Counted from the first letter of the stretch, positions 32,979 to 45,223 are shown. The stretch: DNA of 64,000 nucleotides from Bicyclus anynana (GCF_947172395.1 NC_069104.1:5669355-5733354), one strand, 5' to 3'. Notes: generated from the letters alone by a model not told the origin. Translations and numbers: made by a program.

Positions 32979-33291
32979 TATATTTTTTTCTTTACAAGTT
33001 AGCCCTTGACTACAATGTCACCTGATGGTAAGTGATGATGCAATCTGAGATGGAAATTTGTTAGGAGGAAGATGATAATCCACACCTCTTTCGGTTTCTA
33101 CACGACATCGTACCGTAACTCTGAATGCCTTGGCGGTACGTCTTTGCTGGTAGGGTGGTAACTATCCTGGCCGAAGCCACCTGCCAGATCTGGAGCAATT
33201 AAAATAACTTCAATCGGCCCAGCCGGGGATCGAATCTAGGATCTCCGTCTTTTAAATCCGCCGCGCAGACCACTGCGCCACGGAGTCCGTC
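32979..33291 (-). mobile_element. tRNA-derived SINE, family S2
   Basis: A full copy. The minus-strand head is GACGGACTCCGTGGCGCAGT, the B-box region is GATCCCCGGCTGGGCCGATT, and the TGGTAGGG-type body and tail are present. Confidence 0.85.
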
Positions 33292-33346
33292 AAAAGTCGT
33301 GCTCTGACAATACGACAGCATTGTTTCCTCAGGGGCAGGCTCAGAC

Positions 33347-33455
33347 TGGTCCGATTTAAAAAATTCTTCCAGTATTAGATAGCCCATTTATCGAGGAAGG
33401 CTTTAAATTATCCCTATACTCCTACGGGAACGGGAACAACGCGGCGTCAGCTATT
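33347..33455 (+). mobile_element. Helitron-like family 2 fragment
   Basis: GGTCCGATTTAAAAAATTCT, AGATAGCCCATTTATCGAGG and ACGGGAACGGGAACAACGCG are present. It ends GGCGTCAGCTA with the last G replaced. Confidence 0.65.
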
Positions 33456-34081
33456 TCTAAATAAAATTGACAACATTCATTGCCAATGATATTGACAATA
33501 CATTATCTGTGTACTGGCTTCCTAAATAATACGTGCATATTCATGCATCCCAGTAACAGCCAGTCTCGTTTTTGTTTCATAAAATCTAGTCAAATGATAA
33601 AAGAATAGCACAAAATTAGTTTGCTCGTTCTCCTTTCACGTTGCTGTTTATTAATGAAACACTTACAATGTGCGCGAAACCGGAAAAATTTACGTCAGAG
33701 ATGTAATGGAAAACGTGGCCTATCATAACAAGCCGGCAAAAACCGTCGGAGACACCGCGCCATTAAGCTATATTATTATTAATGCTGTTACAAGATACCG
33801 CACACAATCGCTGAGCTTTTTTTAAGTGTCTAGTTTTGTTCCACTTTTAGTAGCTTTGAAATACCGCAAATGGTTATAGGAAAGTAATTTCATTTTATAG
33901 CATTTATTTTTGCGACGCCTTGAGCTATGTCCGGAACCGCTAGTTGTAAGCGGCTCAGGATCGGTGTTTTTGGAAGTCTCTACAAAAGGCGGCTACCTAT
34001 GTCCAATTGTCCAGCGGTAAACATTGGCTGATATGACAAGGATTTATATTTGATGTCTTTATTAAAAAAATATTCATATTT
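33456..34081. other. Osa intron, nothing recognised
   Basis: No feature I can support. Confidence 0.4.
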
Positions 34082-34374
34082 GAGCCGTGATAGCCCAGTG
34101 GATATGACTTATGCCTCTGATTCCGGAGGGTATCCGGTCCGGGGCATGCACCTCCAACTTTTCAGTTATGTGCATTTTAAGAAATTAAATATCACGTGTC
34201 TCAAACGGTGAAGGAAAACATCGTGAGAAAACCTGCATACCAGAGAATTTTCTTAATACTCTGCGTGTGTGAAGTCTGCCAATTCGCATTGGGCCAGCGT
34301 GGTTAGACTATTGGCCTAACTGAGAGGAGACACGAGCTCAGCAGTGAGCCGAATATGGGTTGATAATGATGAAT
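34082..34374 (+). mobile_element. tRNA-derived SINE, family S1, full length
   Basis: It starts GAGCCGTGATAGCCCAGTGG with a consensus A box (TAGCCCAGTGG); the B-box region is degenerate (GGTCCGGGGCATGC). The body includes TTAAATATCACGTG, CGGTGAAGGAAAACATCGTG and GCCAATTCGCATTGGGCC, and it ends GGGTTGATAATGATGA. This is the only plus-strand full copy; the others lie on the minus strand. Confidence 0.9.
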
Positions 34375-34377
34375 TCT

Positions 34378-34568
34378 ATGTATAGTATGAATGTTTGTTA
34401 ATATTTCACGCCGCGACTACTGAACCGAATCACCTGAACTTTAAAGTAGAGATAGATTATAGTCTGGATTAACATATAGGCTACTTTTTATCCCGAAATA
34501 ATCCATGGTTCCCTAGGGATTTGTGAAAAACCAAATTCCACGCGGACGATGTCGCGGGCGTCCACTAG
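34378..34568 (+). mobile_element. Lep1-like Helitron, 5'-truncated
   Basis: It abuts the SINE end. It has GAATGTTTGTTAATATTTCA, GGATTAACATATAGGCTACT and AATCCATGGTTCCCTAGGG. It ends GCGGACGATGTCGCGGGCGT and then CCACTAG before T. Confidence 0.8.
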
Positions 34569-35636
34569 TCTTGAATATATTATCTACAGATATTTAATAA
34601 GCTGGAATCGAATTCGCTGTACTTAATCACTAATTAACTTCTACTCTACACTAATCGATTTCATTAAACAACATTACACAAGACCAGTATCGTAAAAAAA
34701 CAAAACGCACGCAACGCGTTAATTTAAACTTAAGCGGGCCGAGAATGACAAAAGGAGATAATTAAACACTGAACAAAAAAAAAGTATTTCCAAACACCAA
34801 CCTGCCACGGGCGGCATTGACAAGGTTGCACAAGATAAGAATAAAAATAGCCACATCATGTAGCAACTATACGACCACGTGACTATTATTTATAACCGCG
34901 GGTAGGTATACATACTACGAGTGGGTAGGTAGCTAGCGGAGTGCCGAACTGAATGAACTTTTCTTTCCGTGTGAAATGGCAGTGTGTGCGTGTCCCGGTG
35001 TCAATGTAGGCCACTGTCAAGGTCGAATGTTTAATATAAAGTCTGGCGTCGGGACATTAAAATGGTCGGCCCCTCCCGGAGACCCCCTTATCCCCTGTTC
35101 GGGCGGCGGTCGCAATCGTTGCACTCGTTATTTATTATCTAAAGGCAGACCCCCCTCTCTGAAGATGCTTCGACTCGGCCTACAGACCCGGCTGATGGAT
35201 AATTATTTTCTTTTGAACAACAAAGGTGAATATCCGGTAGCTCTACATTATTTGCCACGCATTTTTGCTTCACCGTGGAATCGTGATTCGCTTATTTTGC
35301 TGCGATCGCTAAAATATCTATCATGGCTAAATTTAACCAGGTAATTTATTGATTTAATACTAAAAAGATACACATGATGTTTTCTTTGTAACAATCACTA
35401 TCAGGATTTTAATAATAATGATCGGGACCGACAACTTGTATGAGATCTCGGCAAGAGGGTGTTCTCATTCATGATCAACATCCCAACAACCAGCTATGGA
35501 GAATTACATCGAAAAAAAATTATCCAATATTTCATACTCCGGCAAGAATCGAAACCCAGGACCTTTTGAAACGTAGACTGATCCAAAAAATTAATATATC
35601 TACCTATAGACGCAATAGCGATATTTAAATCAGACT
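34569..35636. other. Osa intron, one open frame of uncertain status
   Basis: A 122-codon ATG frame runs 34976-35344 on the plus strand and ends on top of a donor-like ACCAG|GTAATTT. No domain is recognisable, and it has no transmembrane or repeat pattern. On the minus strand near 35550, GGTCCTGGGTTTCGATTC looks like a SINE B box. I do not call a gene. Confidence 0.3.
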
Positions 35637-35803
35637 AATACTATAAACGTTAAACTTTGTATGGATATTTCCACGCGAAAGCTACTAAATGGGTTTCGAT
35701 GAAATTTGGAATGGCGATACGTCAAGAAATTGCCTGAAAAAATCCATGGTGAATGCGTGATTAGTGAAAATTTTACGACGGCAAATTCGCGTGCGTTCTC
35801 TAG
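35637..35803 (+). mobile_element. Degenerate Lep1-like Helitron
   Basis: GTTTCGATGAAATTTGGAAT, AAAAAATCCATGGTGAATGC and the end GCGTTCTCTAG before T identify a decayed copy. Confidence 0.6.
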
Positions 35804-36128
35804 TTAATAAACAGAATAGCTTTCCTTTATCATCAAACAATCACTAAGCACTAACAAGCAAAGATGGGAGGGAGGGGACACCAGCTGACGCGATAAACAA
35901 ATCCCTGACCTACGAGCGTGTGTGACGACTGACGATAGCTAGGCACCGGATGATTACTTACTTAAGGTAGATAAATGTAAATTGTGGGCGCGGCCGTTAT
36001 CAGAAAACGGTAAAAGGCCGAGCTGAATGTCGTTTGTGTTGTCAAACACGAGGCCTTCACAATATGGACTGTAATTAGGGTTGTCCGATAAAAAACCTGG
36101 GACCATTTAATATGAACAATGCTTTGTC
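35804..36128. other. Osa intron, nothing recognised
   Basis: No feature I can support. Confidence 0.4.
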
Positions 36129-36375
36129 AGTATGTAGATCTAAGCTTTAAAATATCCTGAAGGATATTTCTTATACATTTGAATACGCAAAATCAGTATC
36201 AATACTCATTTACGTCAAGTGGGCTTGTTAGATTTTAAAAAGAAAGAAAGAAGTATGTAAATTTGAGCTTTAAACTATCCTTAAGGATATTTCATATACA
36301 TTTCAATACGCAAAATCAGTATCCATACTCATTTATGTCAAGTAGGCTTAGACTTTAGTATCACAAGCACTTTTG
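36129..36375. repeat. 123-bp tandem duplication
   Basis: AGTATGTAGATCTAAGCTTT at 36129 recurs as AGTATGTAAATTTGAGCTTT at 36252. The shared downstream words are AATACGCAAAATCAGTATC and ACTCATTTA.GTCAAGT. A palindromic TATCCTTAAGGATA occurs in the second unit. Confidence 0.85.
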
Positions 36376-36543
36376 AAACGTTAAGTTTGACTAGGTATTT
36401 GTACTGGTTTGGCTATCCGAATTACCCAAACGTATATTTATTCCATGAAAGACCTAGTTTCTGCACACATTAGTCAATATAATGCAATTAAATACACACC
36501 AAATGCATCGTAGTTTTCCCGACAAGTTTAGGCTCCCCACACT

Positions 36544-37255
36544 CATCACACTAATATTATAAAGGCGAAAGTTTGTGTGTAAAAGTGTGTAAGTATTATT
36601 AGTTCCTCCTTTACGCTGCGGCTTCTGAAGCGATATGGCTGAAATTTAGAATGGAAATCTACTCTACTTTTCATCCCGAAAAAACCCATGGTTCCCGCGG
36701 GAATTGTGAAAAACAGAATGGGGATGATGACTAGGTTGGAATATATTGATTTTTATGATACATTTGGATAAATAGGGTCAATATTAACTAATTTATAAAT
36801 AAAAAGCAAAGATTGTCTGGATATTTGCAAAATAAATGAGATTATAAAATTTCAAAAACTATTAAATTTTTTTTATCGTAATTAGATAAAAATTTATACA
36901 GTTTTAGCTTCCTTACATTAAATGTGACATTTTTTAATATATGAACTATAAAGATAAACGCATAAATAACAAAGATATTAGTAATTTTGTTTGAACGCGC
37001 ATACAAATCTAACGATCATTACATTGCCTATGACGTCATTTTTTCGAGCCATTTTGTATGGAGCGTTTTTCAGGGATCCGCGGCAGCGCCGCAAATCTGA
37101 CTCTTTAAATCCCTGTAGCTCCGAAAGTAATGATCGCAGACACCCTGTTCCTTTTACAAAATTGCTTTACTATTACTATACTCTTAATTTATATACAATT
37201 TAAAAAACTGTCATCATCCCTATTCCATGCGGACGAAGTCGCGGGCGTCCGCTAG
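36544..37255 (+). mobile_element. Lep1-like Helitron split by a nested MITE
   Basis: The 5' part (36544-36719) begins TCATCACACTAATATTATAA and reaches GTGAAAAACAGAAT. The 3' part (37222-37255) resumes ATTCCATGCGGACGAAGTCG and ends GGGCGTCCGCTAG before T. The missing joint is exactly where other Lep1 copies read GAAAAACTGAATTCCACGCG, so the sequence between is a later insertion. Confidence 0.9.
36720..37221. mobile_element. 502-bp MITE, GGGATGATGAC family, copy 2
   Basis: Termini are GGGGATGATGAC (left) and, reverse-complemented, AGGGATGATGAC (right). AT is present on both sides (36718-36719 and 37222-37223) where the empty Lep1 site has one AT. This supports a 2-bp AT target duplication. It is collinear with and inverse to 4213-4715. 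Confidence 0.9.
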
Positions 37256-37675
37256 TAGGATTATAAATATCATCATATCACAGTCCTCATTCACGACCTC
37301 GTCCTTGCAAAGCTGTCCTGAGCGAATCATTTTAATCTTCAGTCTAATCCTGACCCATAAACGCTAGGGTGTGAAAGTTATATCGCGCGTCGACGCGGGG
37401 GTTACACATAAAGGATCTAAACAAATCCACAACGTCGCGGCTCGCGGCACGCTCCCGACAAACTTGGGACTTTCACTTTCCAACAGGAAGCCTGTGCCTT
37501 GACAACTTCACTATAAATACACGAACAACTACGAGTAGCTGTGAGCGTCTCGCACAAAACCCGCTTTTGCTGTGTAACATTCACCCAGATACCTATTTTA
37601 CTGCGTGATTGTTTACCTACTTCAAATTGTGTTAATTGATATTGCGTTATCATTACCACATGACATTATTAATCT
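37256..37675. other. Osa intron, nothing recognised
   Basis: Slightly GC-richer sequence at 37385-37470. No gene recognised. Confidence 0.35.
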
Positions 37676-37965
37676 ACCACGTTGGTCCAGTGGTTACCAT
37701 ACTTGGCTTCAGATCACAAGGTCCTGGGTTTGAGTCCTGAGTCTAAAATATCGAGTTTTTCTTGCTTCTTAGAAATTTTAGTAAAAATTCTTAGCCCGCC
37801 CGTGCTTTGAGAAGAGCTTGTTTTAACATCGCTCCAGATCACTAACCAAGACGTTCGTAACTTTTAAGTTTTCGACTAATTATTATCACCATTATCTAAT
37901 AATATTACTACCTAACATTTCTTAAGTGCTTGCAAACTAAGACAAACTTAAATAAAAGAATTTTG
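37676..37965 (+). mobile_element. tRNA-derived SINE, family S4, full length
   Basis: The head CGTTGGTCCAGTGGTTACCA (A box) and AAGGTCCTGGGTTTGAGTCC (B box) are followed by CCGACTAATTATTATCACCA. The tail is TAACATTTCTTAAGTGCTTG and AAATAAAAGAATTTTGAG. This copy shows that the tail fragments at 4845, 25620 and about 47075 belong to a SINE. Confidence 0.8.
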
Positions 37966-39335
37966 AGTTTAAGTTTGACATCCGATTGTGATCATGATAG
38001 AATTTAACGTTATTACCCTAAGATCGCCAACCCGCGTAGTGGGTCTAAGCTCCATATTTCCTGTCCTATAAGGTTGAAAGTCTGGCCCAGCACTGGGCCA
38101 ATCCATAATAGAACACCTCGACAAACATATAATATAACTAATATCATTCGCCATAGCGGTTTTTATCAGTCAGCTGCGGGTGAAAAAAAAACCTTATCTA
38201 TGGTTCACTTTACGCGCTGTCATTCTATCAATACAAAAACATGAATCGGGGTCGTTTGTTTACAAATTACAACAACGTGTTACTACTCGGAGCTGTTAGA
38301 ACAAATACACACACGCACACACACACACACACACACGTATACATGATACTCACAGACACACGCACACAAAAATCCATAATTATCAAATCGTCTGCTAAAT
38401 TGCCGGGGGTTTCCCCGTTGGAGAGTTGCCAAGAGGTTTGGGGCATCTCGAAATAAATTACAGATTATAAAATTCCAAACTGAAGCGATTACGTTTGGCA
38501 GGTGTTACCGCACGTTTATCTGATGTGAGATTTGCTGTCATAACACGTTTTGCAATATGTTGTATTTATAATAACTCTCCGTAATGCTAACTTTCGACAG
38601 CGATCAGAAAATAATCAATAATGCCTGTCTATGAATTTAATTTGTGGATGAGTTGCTATTTTTATTTAATTACAAACGGTCATTTTGTCTACTAAAACAA
38701 GTGTCAAGCAAGTCACCAGTAGATTTTACAGATACGGTATATGTACATTAATATTAATACATTTAAATTGCAGAATTGTATTGAAACCCTTTTTTAATGA
38801 CTATATTAGATTCGTGTTATGTGTATTTTTCCGGAAAGGTTCTAGTCTAATTATTTTAATCTTAAAGTAATCGATTTCTTTGATTAATAACTCGATAATT
38901 GATATTGACAATTATCGGGTATGACGGTTGCCAAATCAGTTTTGGAGTTTATGTGGTCACGATACCTAATTTCAGTTTTCATATCATACTATCAAAACTT
39001 ATGTTATACTGGTCCTAATAAAATGAAACAAACACGAACAATGCACGTTTCTACACGACACACGTAAAGCTTTTTGTTCAAACAACAAAAACAGCGAAGC
39101 ATTAGAGATAGGTCTCATTAACATTCACCTATCACTCGGCAAAAAAGCAGCTTTGCCGCCGTAGTCGCGGGGTAGATGCATTGTGGTTACACGACACGGA
39201 CTGTGTAGTTAGTTGCACGATACACGACTATAGTTAATATAAAGTTAATATAAAGCTGCTCGCACACGACAGACTTATACGCGAATAACGCTGAGTAAAG
39301 TACGCCATGTAAAGATTACTTCATTCAGTCATTCA
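37966..39335. other. Osa intron with (AC)n microsatellite
   Basis: 38306-38336 is an AC dinucleotide run with one interruption. No gene seen in the rest. Confidence 0.6.
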
Positions 39336-39605
39336 TTATCAACCCATATTCGGCTCACTGCTGAGCTTGAGTCTCGTCTCAGAATAAGAGGGGTTAGGCC
39401 ACCACGCTGCACCAATGCGAATTGGCAGACTTCACACACGCAGAGAAGAGAATTAACAAAATTCTCTGGTACGAGTATGCAGATTTCCTCACGATGTTTT
39501 CCTTCACCGTTTGAAACACGTGATATTTAATTTTTTTAAATGCACACAACTGAAAAATTGGAGGTGCGTCCCCGACCGGATTCGAACCCACACCCTTCGA
39601 TTACT
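39336..39605 (-). mobile_element. SINE family S1, head truncated
   Basis: Minus strand: GGGTTCGAATCCGGTCGGGG (consensus B box), TTAAATATCACGTG, CCAATTCGCATTGGTGCAGC and AGTGAGCCGAATATGGGTTG. The A-box end is missing. Confidence 0.85.
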
Positions 39606-40454
39606 TACTAGGTGCTAACAATATCAGTTACAAGCAATGTAATTTCAAATTAGATCTATTTTTAGAATATTAGTATCTATTTCTTATCCCATATACATAT
39701 AATACACAAGTATTTCCTTAGTTACTGTGGTTTGTCGTCAGTCACCCCGTGGAAAGCAATTTCTCTATACCTACAGTGTTTTTCCATAGAAAACTGTCCC
39801 TGCGCCATTTGAACGAGAGATAAGGCAGAACCCTAACAGTCGATCTGACGGACTGAAAATATCAGCTAATTTGGGTGTGTCTGTCAGGCCTACTATGCGG
39901 CAATGAAAACAAAAGAAAATCAGTGAAAACAAAAAAAATCGTCTTAAATGTCAGTAAAAACAAAATAACAACTATAGCACTTGTTTTACGAGTACCTGCC
40001 TTACGTATGAATACATAGTACACCGTGCGGAGGTAACTTGGACACTTACTATCGCATCAAAAGTACTTAGCGAGATGGTTAAAGTTCCAACACCACAATG
40101 AAGTCGGGCGGGCGTAAAAAAAACTGAAATGTGCGAATTGCACAACGAAAGTGCACACTGTACAGACAACATTTTATAACCATAGTTTGCAATGCAATGG
40201 CATAGCAACTTTTTTTAAAACTTTTATTCATAAGCAAATAGTACAAAGTACAAGTAGCATTCAGTTCATCATCACCTGACTATATTGTTAGAGCATCACC
40301 TGTCTGCAGCAAAGCATCACCTGCCGGTGTAGAATCGTGTAGTTTTTATGCAATGCCGCCATGCGGGTATGTGCCCGGTTGCAAACGCGAAACCTGCAAG
40401 GCGCGTTCATCACGATTGCATGACGTCATTTCACGAGTTCTATTTAACGACAGC
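39606..40454. other. Osa intron, nothing recognised
   Basis: No feature I can support. Confidence 0.4.
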
Positions 40455-40713
40455 TTTTTTTTTTAACTCACCTGATGGTAAGTGTTAATGCAATCTTAGA
40501 TGGAATGGATGGCTAAATTTTCGGAGTAGGATCTCCAGAAGAAAATCCACACCCTTTTCGGTTTTCGCACAATATCGTACCGGCCACGGCCAAAGCCACT
40601 CCCACCAGCCAGACCCGGACAAATTAAGAAAACTTCAATCGGCCCAATCAGAGATCGAATCCAGGACATCCTGTAAATCCACCGCGAATACCACTGCGCC
40701 ACGGACGCCGTCA
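40455..40713 (-). mobile_element. tRNA-derived SINE, family S2
   Basis: The minus-strand head is GACGGCGTCCGTGGCGCAGT and the B-box region is GGATTCGATCTC. It ends in an A-rich tail (T run at 40455). Confidence 0.85.
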
Positions 40714-41725
40714 TATCAATCAGTGCTTCTAATCTTTTTAAACATGAATGAATGAAATATACTTTATTGTACACCAAAAATAATAATAACAGGCAAGAAA
40801 TTAACATGCTATCTTCCAAAGCCGCCACAGTCCAAATTTCATAATTATTCACCGTTTACTATGATAGGAGTGTAGGTTGATAATCAACGATATTTTATAC
40901 TATAGATATGTTACGTGTCTAAAAAAAACGCTGCAAAAAGTGATCCGAATTTACCTACTCTACTAAGCGCGCACTAATGCACAATTTTGTGTTTACTTAC
41001 ATCACATATTAAAGTACATATAGTTTATACACTTTCTGAACACACAACTAGTCATTGGATACATTCTTTATATATTATTTGTTTAAATAACTTTCGTTGT
41101 TTAATAAGCGACTAAATAAAATTAAGACAACTATACACATTTATTTTGTCCGCCTCAGTTTTACGCTAGTGCCCTATCTCTAGTATAAAATATCGTTGCT
41201 GATAATAAACTTACAGCCTTCCTAATGAGATAAGTACGTCTGGCTACCACAGGCTGTCTGTCTATTGCTAACATCGACAAAACGTCTCGCTATGGTCAAA
41301 GCTCACATTGTCGTGACGCAAATTAGACAATACTAATAAAGGCAGGTTAATGGTCGTGAGGTACTTAGTCGATAAACGGTTTCAAAGTGATTTGTTGCTA
41401 AATATAAATTTATTGTACGACGTTCCCCGGGCTACTAATAGCTTCACTTGTAAATAAACAGTCTAGTATTTTAATTGAATGGTATTAAGATAGAGCAATG
41501 GTCGGCCTAGTTATTGTTGGTACGTGAGACAGGGGCGTATCTATTGCCGTATTCGTATCAATGATAGCCCGGGACTACAAGGGCCCCTTACGTGAGAAAG
41601 CAAAAATTTCTAATATGTAATACACAATCTCTCTTAATCTAGTGCTTGCCGGGAAAAAAACAATATATATGTTTATTGTATAAGTATATGCATAAAGAGT
41701 TTTACTTCAGAAATGACAAAAAATT
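40714..41725. other. Osa intron, nothing recognised
   Basis: No feature I can support. Confidence 0.4.
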
Positions 41726-41727
41726 TT

Positions 41728-42779
41728 AATAAAAAAAATACAACCGACTTCAAAACCTAAAAACGTACCCACTAAACTAAAAAGCGAAAAATAACATCAT
41801 AATATGTTCTACCTGCTGATCAGTATGAAGGCGGTGCTAAACCGGTGATGTATTAATTCAAGCCATGTGAGCATATCTTATAGATTTAGATTTTGCAGAC
41901 AGTGTTGTTTCATGTGGTCCTGTCAGAAATGGCTTAAATTAAGACAACACCGGCTAGGCATATTATGATGTTATTTTTCGCTTTTTACTTTAGTGGGTAC
42001 GTTTTTAGGTTTTGAAGTCGGTTGTATTTTTTTTATTAAAATTTTTATTATTTTTCAATTTTTAGTGTAAAATTTCATCTCAAACGAATACATCAGACAC
42101 CTAGTGACAGTCACAACCCATCTTGGTACAAAATTCTCAGCAATACAAATTAATCAAGCCCAAGCACGAGGTAGCTACCGTAATCCGTCAAGGGGTTCCC
42201 TTCATTGACCTTGGTCTTCATCATCAGACCCCTAATAACAGACACAACTCATCTAGGTAGAAAGTTCTCAGCAATACGAATTAATCAAGGCCAAACACAA
42301 GGTAGTTACTGTAAACTGTTAAGGAGTTCCCTTAATTGTCCTTGGTCTTCATCACCAAACCCCTAAATGACAGTCACAACCTATCTATGTGGAAAGTTCT
42401 CATTAATACAAATTAATCAAGCCCAAACACAAGGTAACTGCTGTAAATCGCCAAGGAGTTCCCTCGTCTGTTTTATGACTCCATCATCAGATCGATTTTA
42501 AACCTTCATAATTTTGTATTTCTCAAAGGTACTAAATGGAAAAGTTTACAAACACATTAGACACCCATATAATTTTCGAAAGTTCTCCTCAATTTCTCCA
42601 GGATTCCATCATCAGATCTTGTCATGATGGCAATGGGACCAAATGGGGACTATACCGTTTCAAACAAAAAAAGAATTTTTGAAATCAGTCCAGGCGTCTT
42701 TGAGTAATCGGTGTACATACATAAAAAAAAAAGAAATACCGACCGAATTGAGAACCTCCTCCTTTTTGAAGTCGGTTAA
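41728..42779 (+). mobile_element. Composite hairpin plus tandem-repeat element, copy 1
   Basis: There are three parts. First, an inverted repeat (41728-42054) has arms of at least 85 bp containing AACCGACTTCAAAACCTAAA; the right arm lacks about 36 bp present in the left. Second, about three tandem units of 131-132 bp (about 42066-42490) contain CACAACCCATCT, AAAGTTCTCA and AAGGAGTTCCC. Third, a terminal module ends GAGAACCTCCTCCTTTTTGA and AGTCGGTTAA (end at 42777-42779). AACCGACTTC at the start (41742) and GAAGTCGGTT at the end could be terminal inverted repeats. No coding capacity. A second copy is at 47122-48502. Confidence 0.8.
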
Positions 42780-43210
42780 GAAATCAATAAATTCAATCTC
42801 TTTTTCCTGGGTTAAGCGTGCGTCCAAAAGTTGGCAACATCCTACATAGGTTATGTCACTGTTACATTATTTCAAGCAAGCATTTTTGTTTATTTTGTGA
42901 GAAATCTTTACGCTTCTTTTGGTCCCCCAACTTATTTTGATACAGGACCCCTCCAAGGCAAGCTACGCCACTGACGTAAGCTCTAATATTATTTAATATG
43001 CAAGATTGTAATTTGTTCTCGCCTAATAATAAGTTGTAGGTACCTCTTGATTGCACTTAACTTAAAGAACGACAGATATTTTGCGCGCACCGTAAATAAA
43101 CATATTCAAACATTTCCGAAAGTGGTTTGGACTGTAATAAGGTGTATAGGCAAGCGTTGGCGTGTAATACTGAACGAGGGCCATCAACGCAAAAACGCTT
43201 TATAAAATTA
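42780..43210. other. Osa intron, nothing recognised
   Basis: The word GGCAAGCTACGCCACTGACG near 42957 resembles an interspersed repeat but has no clear boundaries. Confidence 0.35.
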
Positions 43211-43470
43211 CTAGCAGACGCCACGCTGTTTCGTCCGCGTAGTTCCCGTTCCCGTAGGAATACAGGGATAAAATATAGCCTATAGCACCTGGGGATAGTG
43301 TAGCTTCCTAAGTGTGAAACATAGAATTCGAGGATAAAATATGACATTCACGTATAACGTGGCTTTCTAGTGGTTGAAGAATTTTCAATATCAGTTTAGT
43401 AGATCCAGAGATCATCCCCGTTGTGGTGATAACAACATCACAAACTTATCCCTTTATATTATAAGTATAG
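43211..43470 (-). mobile_element. Helitron-like family 2, nearly full copy
   Basis: On the minus strand it opens CTATACTTATAATATAAAGG and contains GATCTCTGGATCTACTAAAC and TATAGGCTATATTTTATCCC. It ends ACGGGAACGGGAACTACGCG, GACGAAACAGCGTGGCGTCT and GCTAG. Confidence 0.75.
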
Positions 43471-43944
43471 AAGCATAGATTTATAACACATAGATAGTGT
43501 ATAGTCGCAGGATTCGTAAGCCGTTTTATGTGCCCCAAAATGGGAGCCCTTGACGCATCGCTACGCTACGATTAATAAGCTTGTGTGCGTGTCGGCGACT
43601 GAAATAAGCTTAGCTCTTACGCTCACATAAGTGACTTACTTTTGGAGTAAAAAATTGTTAGCTCTTGCGGGTCTTTAGGTTATTTAGTCTAAGTAGAGAA
43701 GTATACAAATGACGCGACAGGTACTGTTTGTGAGTGTGATGAGAATTACGAGTGACACTTGATTACTAATAATAACAATTGTCGTGGTGACTCCTTGCGT
43801 CACATAATCGCGGGGTCAATGCCATCAGAATCATAAGCAACTTAGAATGTTAATCCATACTCATAGTCATATCAAACATCTGAAGTCTTAGTTTGCCCGT
43901 TTGTTCAAATTACTGGACTAATGCTGATGATTTTTATAGTCCTA
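43471..43944. other. Osa intron, nothing recognised
   Basis: TGCGTCACATAATCGCGGGG (43796) and GGTCAATGCCA recur in similar form near 44382, a short old duplication. Confidence 0.4.
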
Positions 43945-44283
43945 TCGATTATTCGATTCGAACCTACGCCCTCCAAATCGAAGGCAGAAGTCATATCCAC
44001 TAGGCTATCACGGCTTTTAATGCGATGATAGATAAATATACTTAAACAATACACACATTACTGTTTAGCACCAAAGTAAGCGTATAACCTGTGTTATGGG
44101 TACCTAAGATAGCTCACACACTTAGAGAATTAAGAAAATACTCAGGTTTACCGAAGAATTTTCTTAATTCTCTAAGTGTGTAAAGTCTGCCAACCCGCAT
44201 TGCCAGCGTTGTGGACTATTAACCTAACCCCTGAGAGAAGACTCGTGCTCAACAGTGAGCCGAACATGGGTCGCCAATGCTGA
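43945..44283. mobile_element. Rearranged S1 SINE with 24-bp inverted repeat
   Basis: The tRNA-like head lies on the minus strand (43945-44017: GATTCGAACCTACGCCCTCC, CCACTAGGCTATCACGGC). A tail half lies on the plus strand (about 44149-44283: AATTTTCTTAATTCTCTAAG, GTCTGCCAACCCGCATTG, GTGAGCCGAACATGGGT). At the join, 44116-44139 and 44158-44181 are exact reverse complements with an 18-nt loop. The simplest reading is an inverted partial duplication of SINE sequence. Confidence 0.8.
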
Positions 44284-45223
44284 TATTTGTTTATATTAGC
44301 GTTTTATTAAAGTGCATAGTAACGCGAGTCGGTGCGACGCTCACAAGCCGGCTATGATTGATAGATGCGGTTGACACATTGCGTCATAAGGTCGTGGGGT
44401 CAATGCCACGTCAACGTGCGGTATAATGGGCCCTATTACGGGCATACCTAATTCACAGCTGCGGCTAATATGCTAACTAAAACACTCGGCGTTGCGTCCA
44501 TATAAACTACAGTTCATGCGGGGTCAAGGGTCGTACGTACGGTGTAATTACGGTGTTCTGAACTTTATTTGTGCGAGACATAGTAACTTAGGAAATGATT
44601 AACACGCGATAAATGTGTTTTGATGAAAGAATTAACAATTTCTAGGATTTTTCTTAAATAGTAGCTATTAGGTATTTATTTATTCAGACAGCTTTCTAGC
44701 TTGCTCTTATTAAATGATCAAATATATTGGATAATTGTATAAACATAATGAAAAATATTACGTTGAAAATTTTAACCAAGTAGAGTTTTACTATTTTGAG
44801 TAGGTTCCTTTTTTTTCTTATTTAAGTTAACCTAAGTTAGGTCTTCCATTTGTTTAGAAGTTTACAAACCACCCTACATTAGAGCAAACGAAACAAAACC
44901 CATCAATCAATCTAGGATACTAATAGCACCAAAATAAGCGTATAGTTTGCAATTACTAAAACTATCGAAAAGCAATTCATTGACGTACATATAATAAAGA
45001 AAAGATTTAAACAATAACATCAAAATCATCGAAATAAATAGCAAGCAGATCTCTCCCATCTCCCAAGAGAGTCACATTCGAATATCACAACAAATGTAAC
45101 ACCGGTGCATTTCGATTTCACACACACACTGTTTAAATTTATGAAAATTCATGAACAAGTGATGCCGGGGATCAGGTTACGACCACCCGGAACGAGGAGT
45201 TCGGTGCTCCGCAGAACGTGGGT
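44284..45223. other. Osa intron, nothing recognised
   Basis: No feature I can support. Confidence 0.4.

Noticed and set aside
42066..42490. Possible CRISPR-like array of spaced repeats
   Set aside because: Repeats are contiguous 130-bp units without unique spacers, and this is animal DNA. The same applies to 47650-48210 and 62205-63085.
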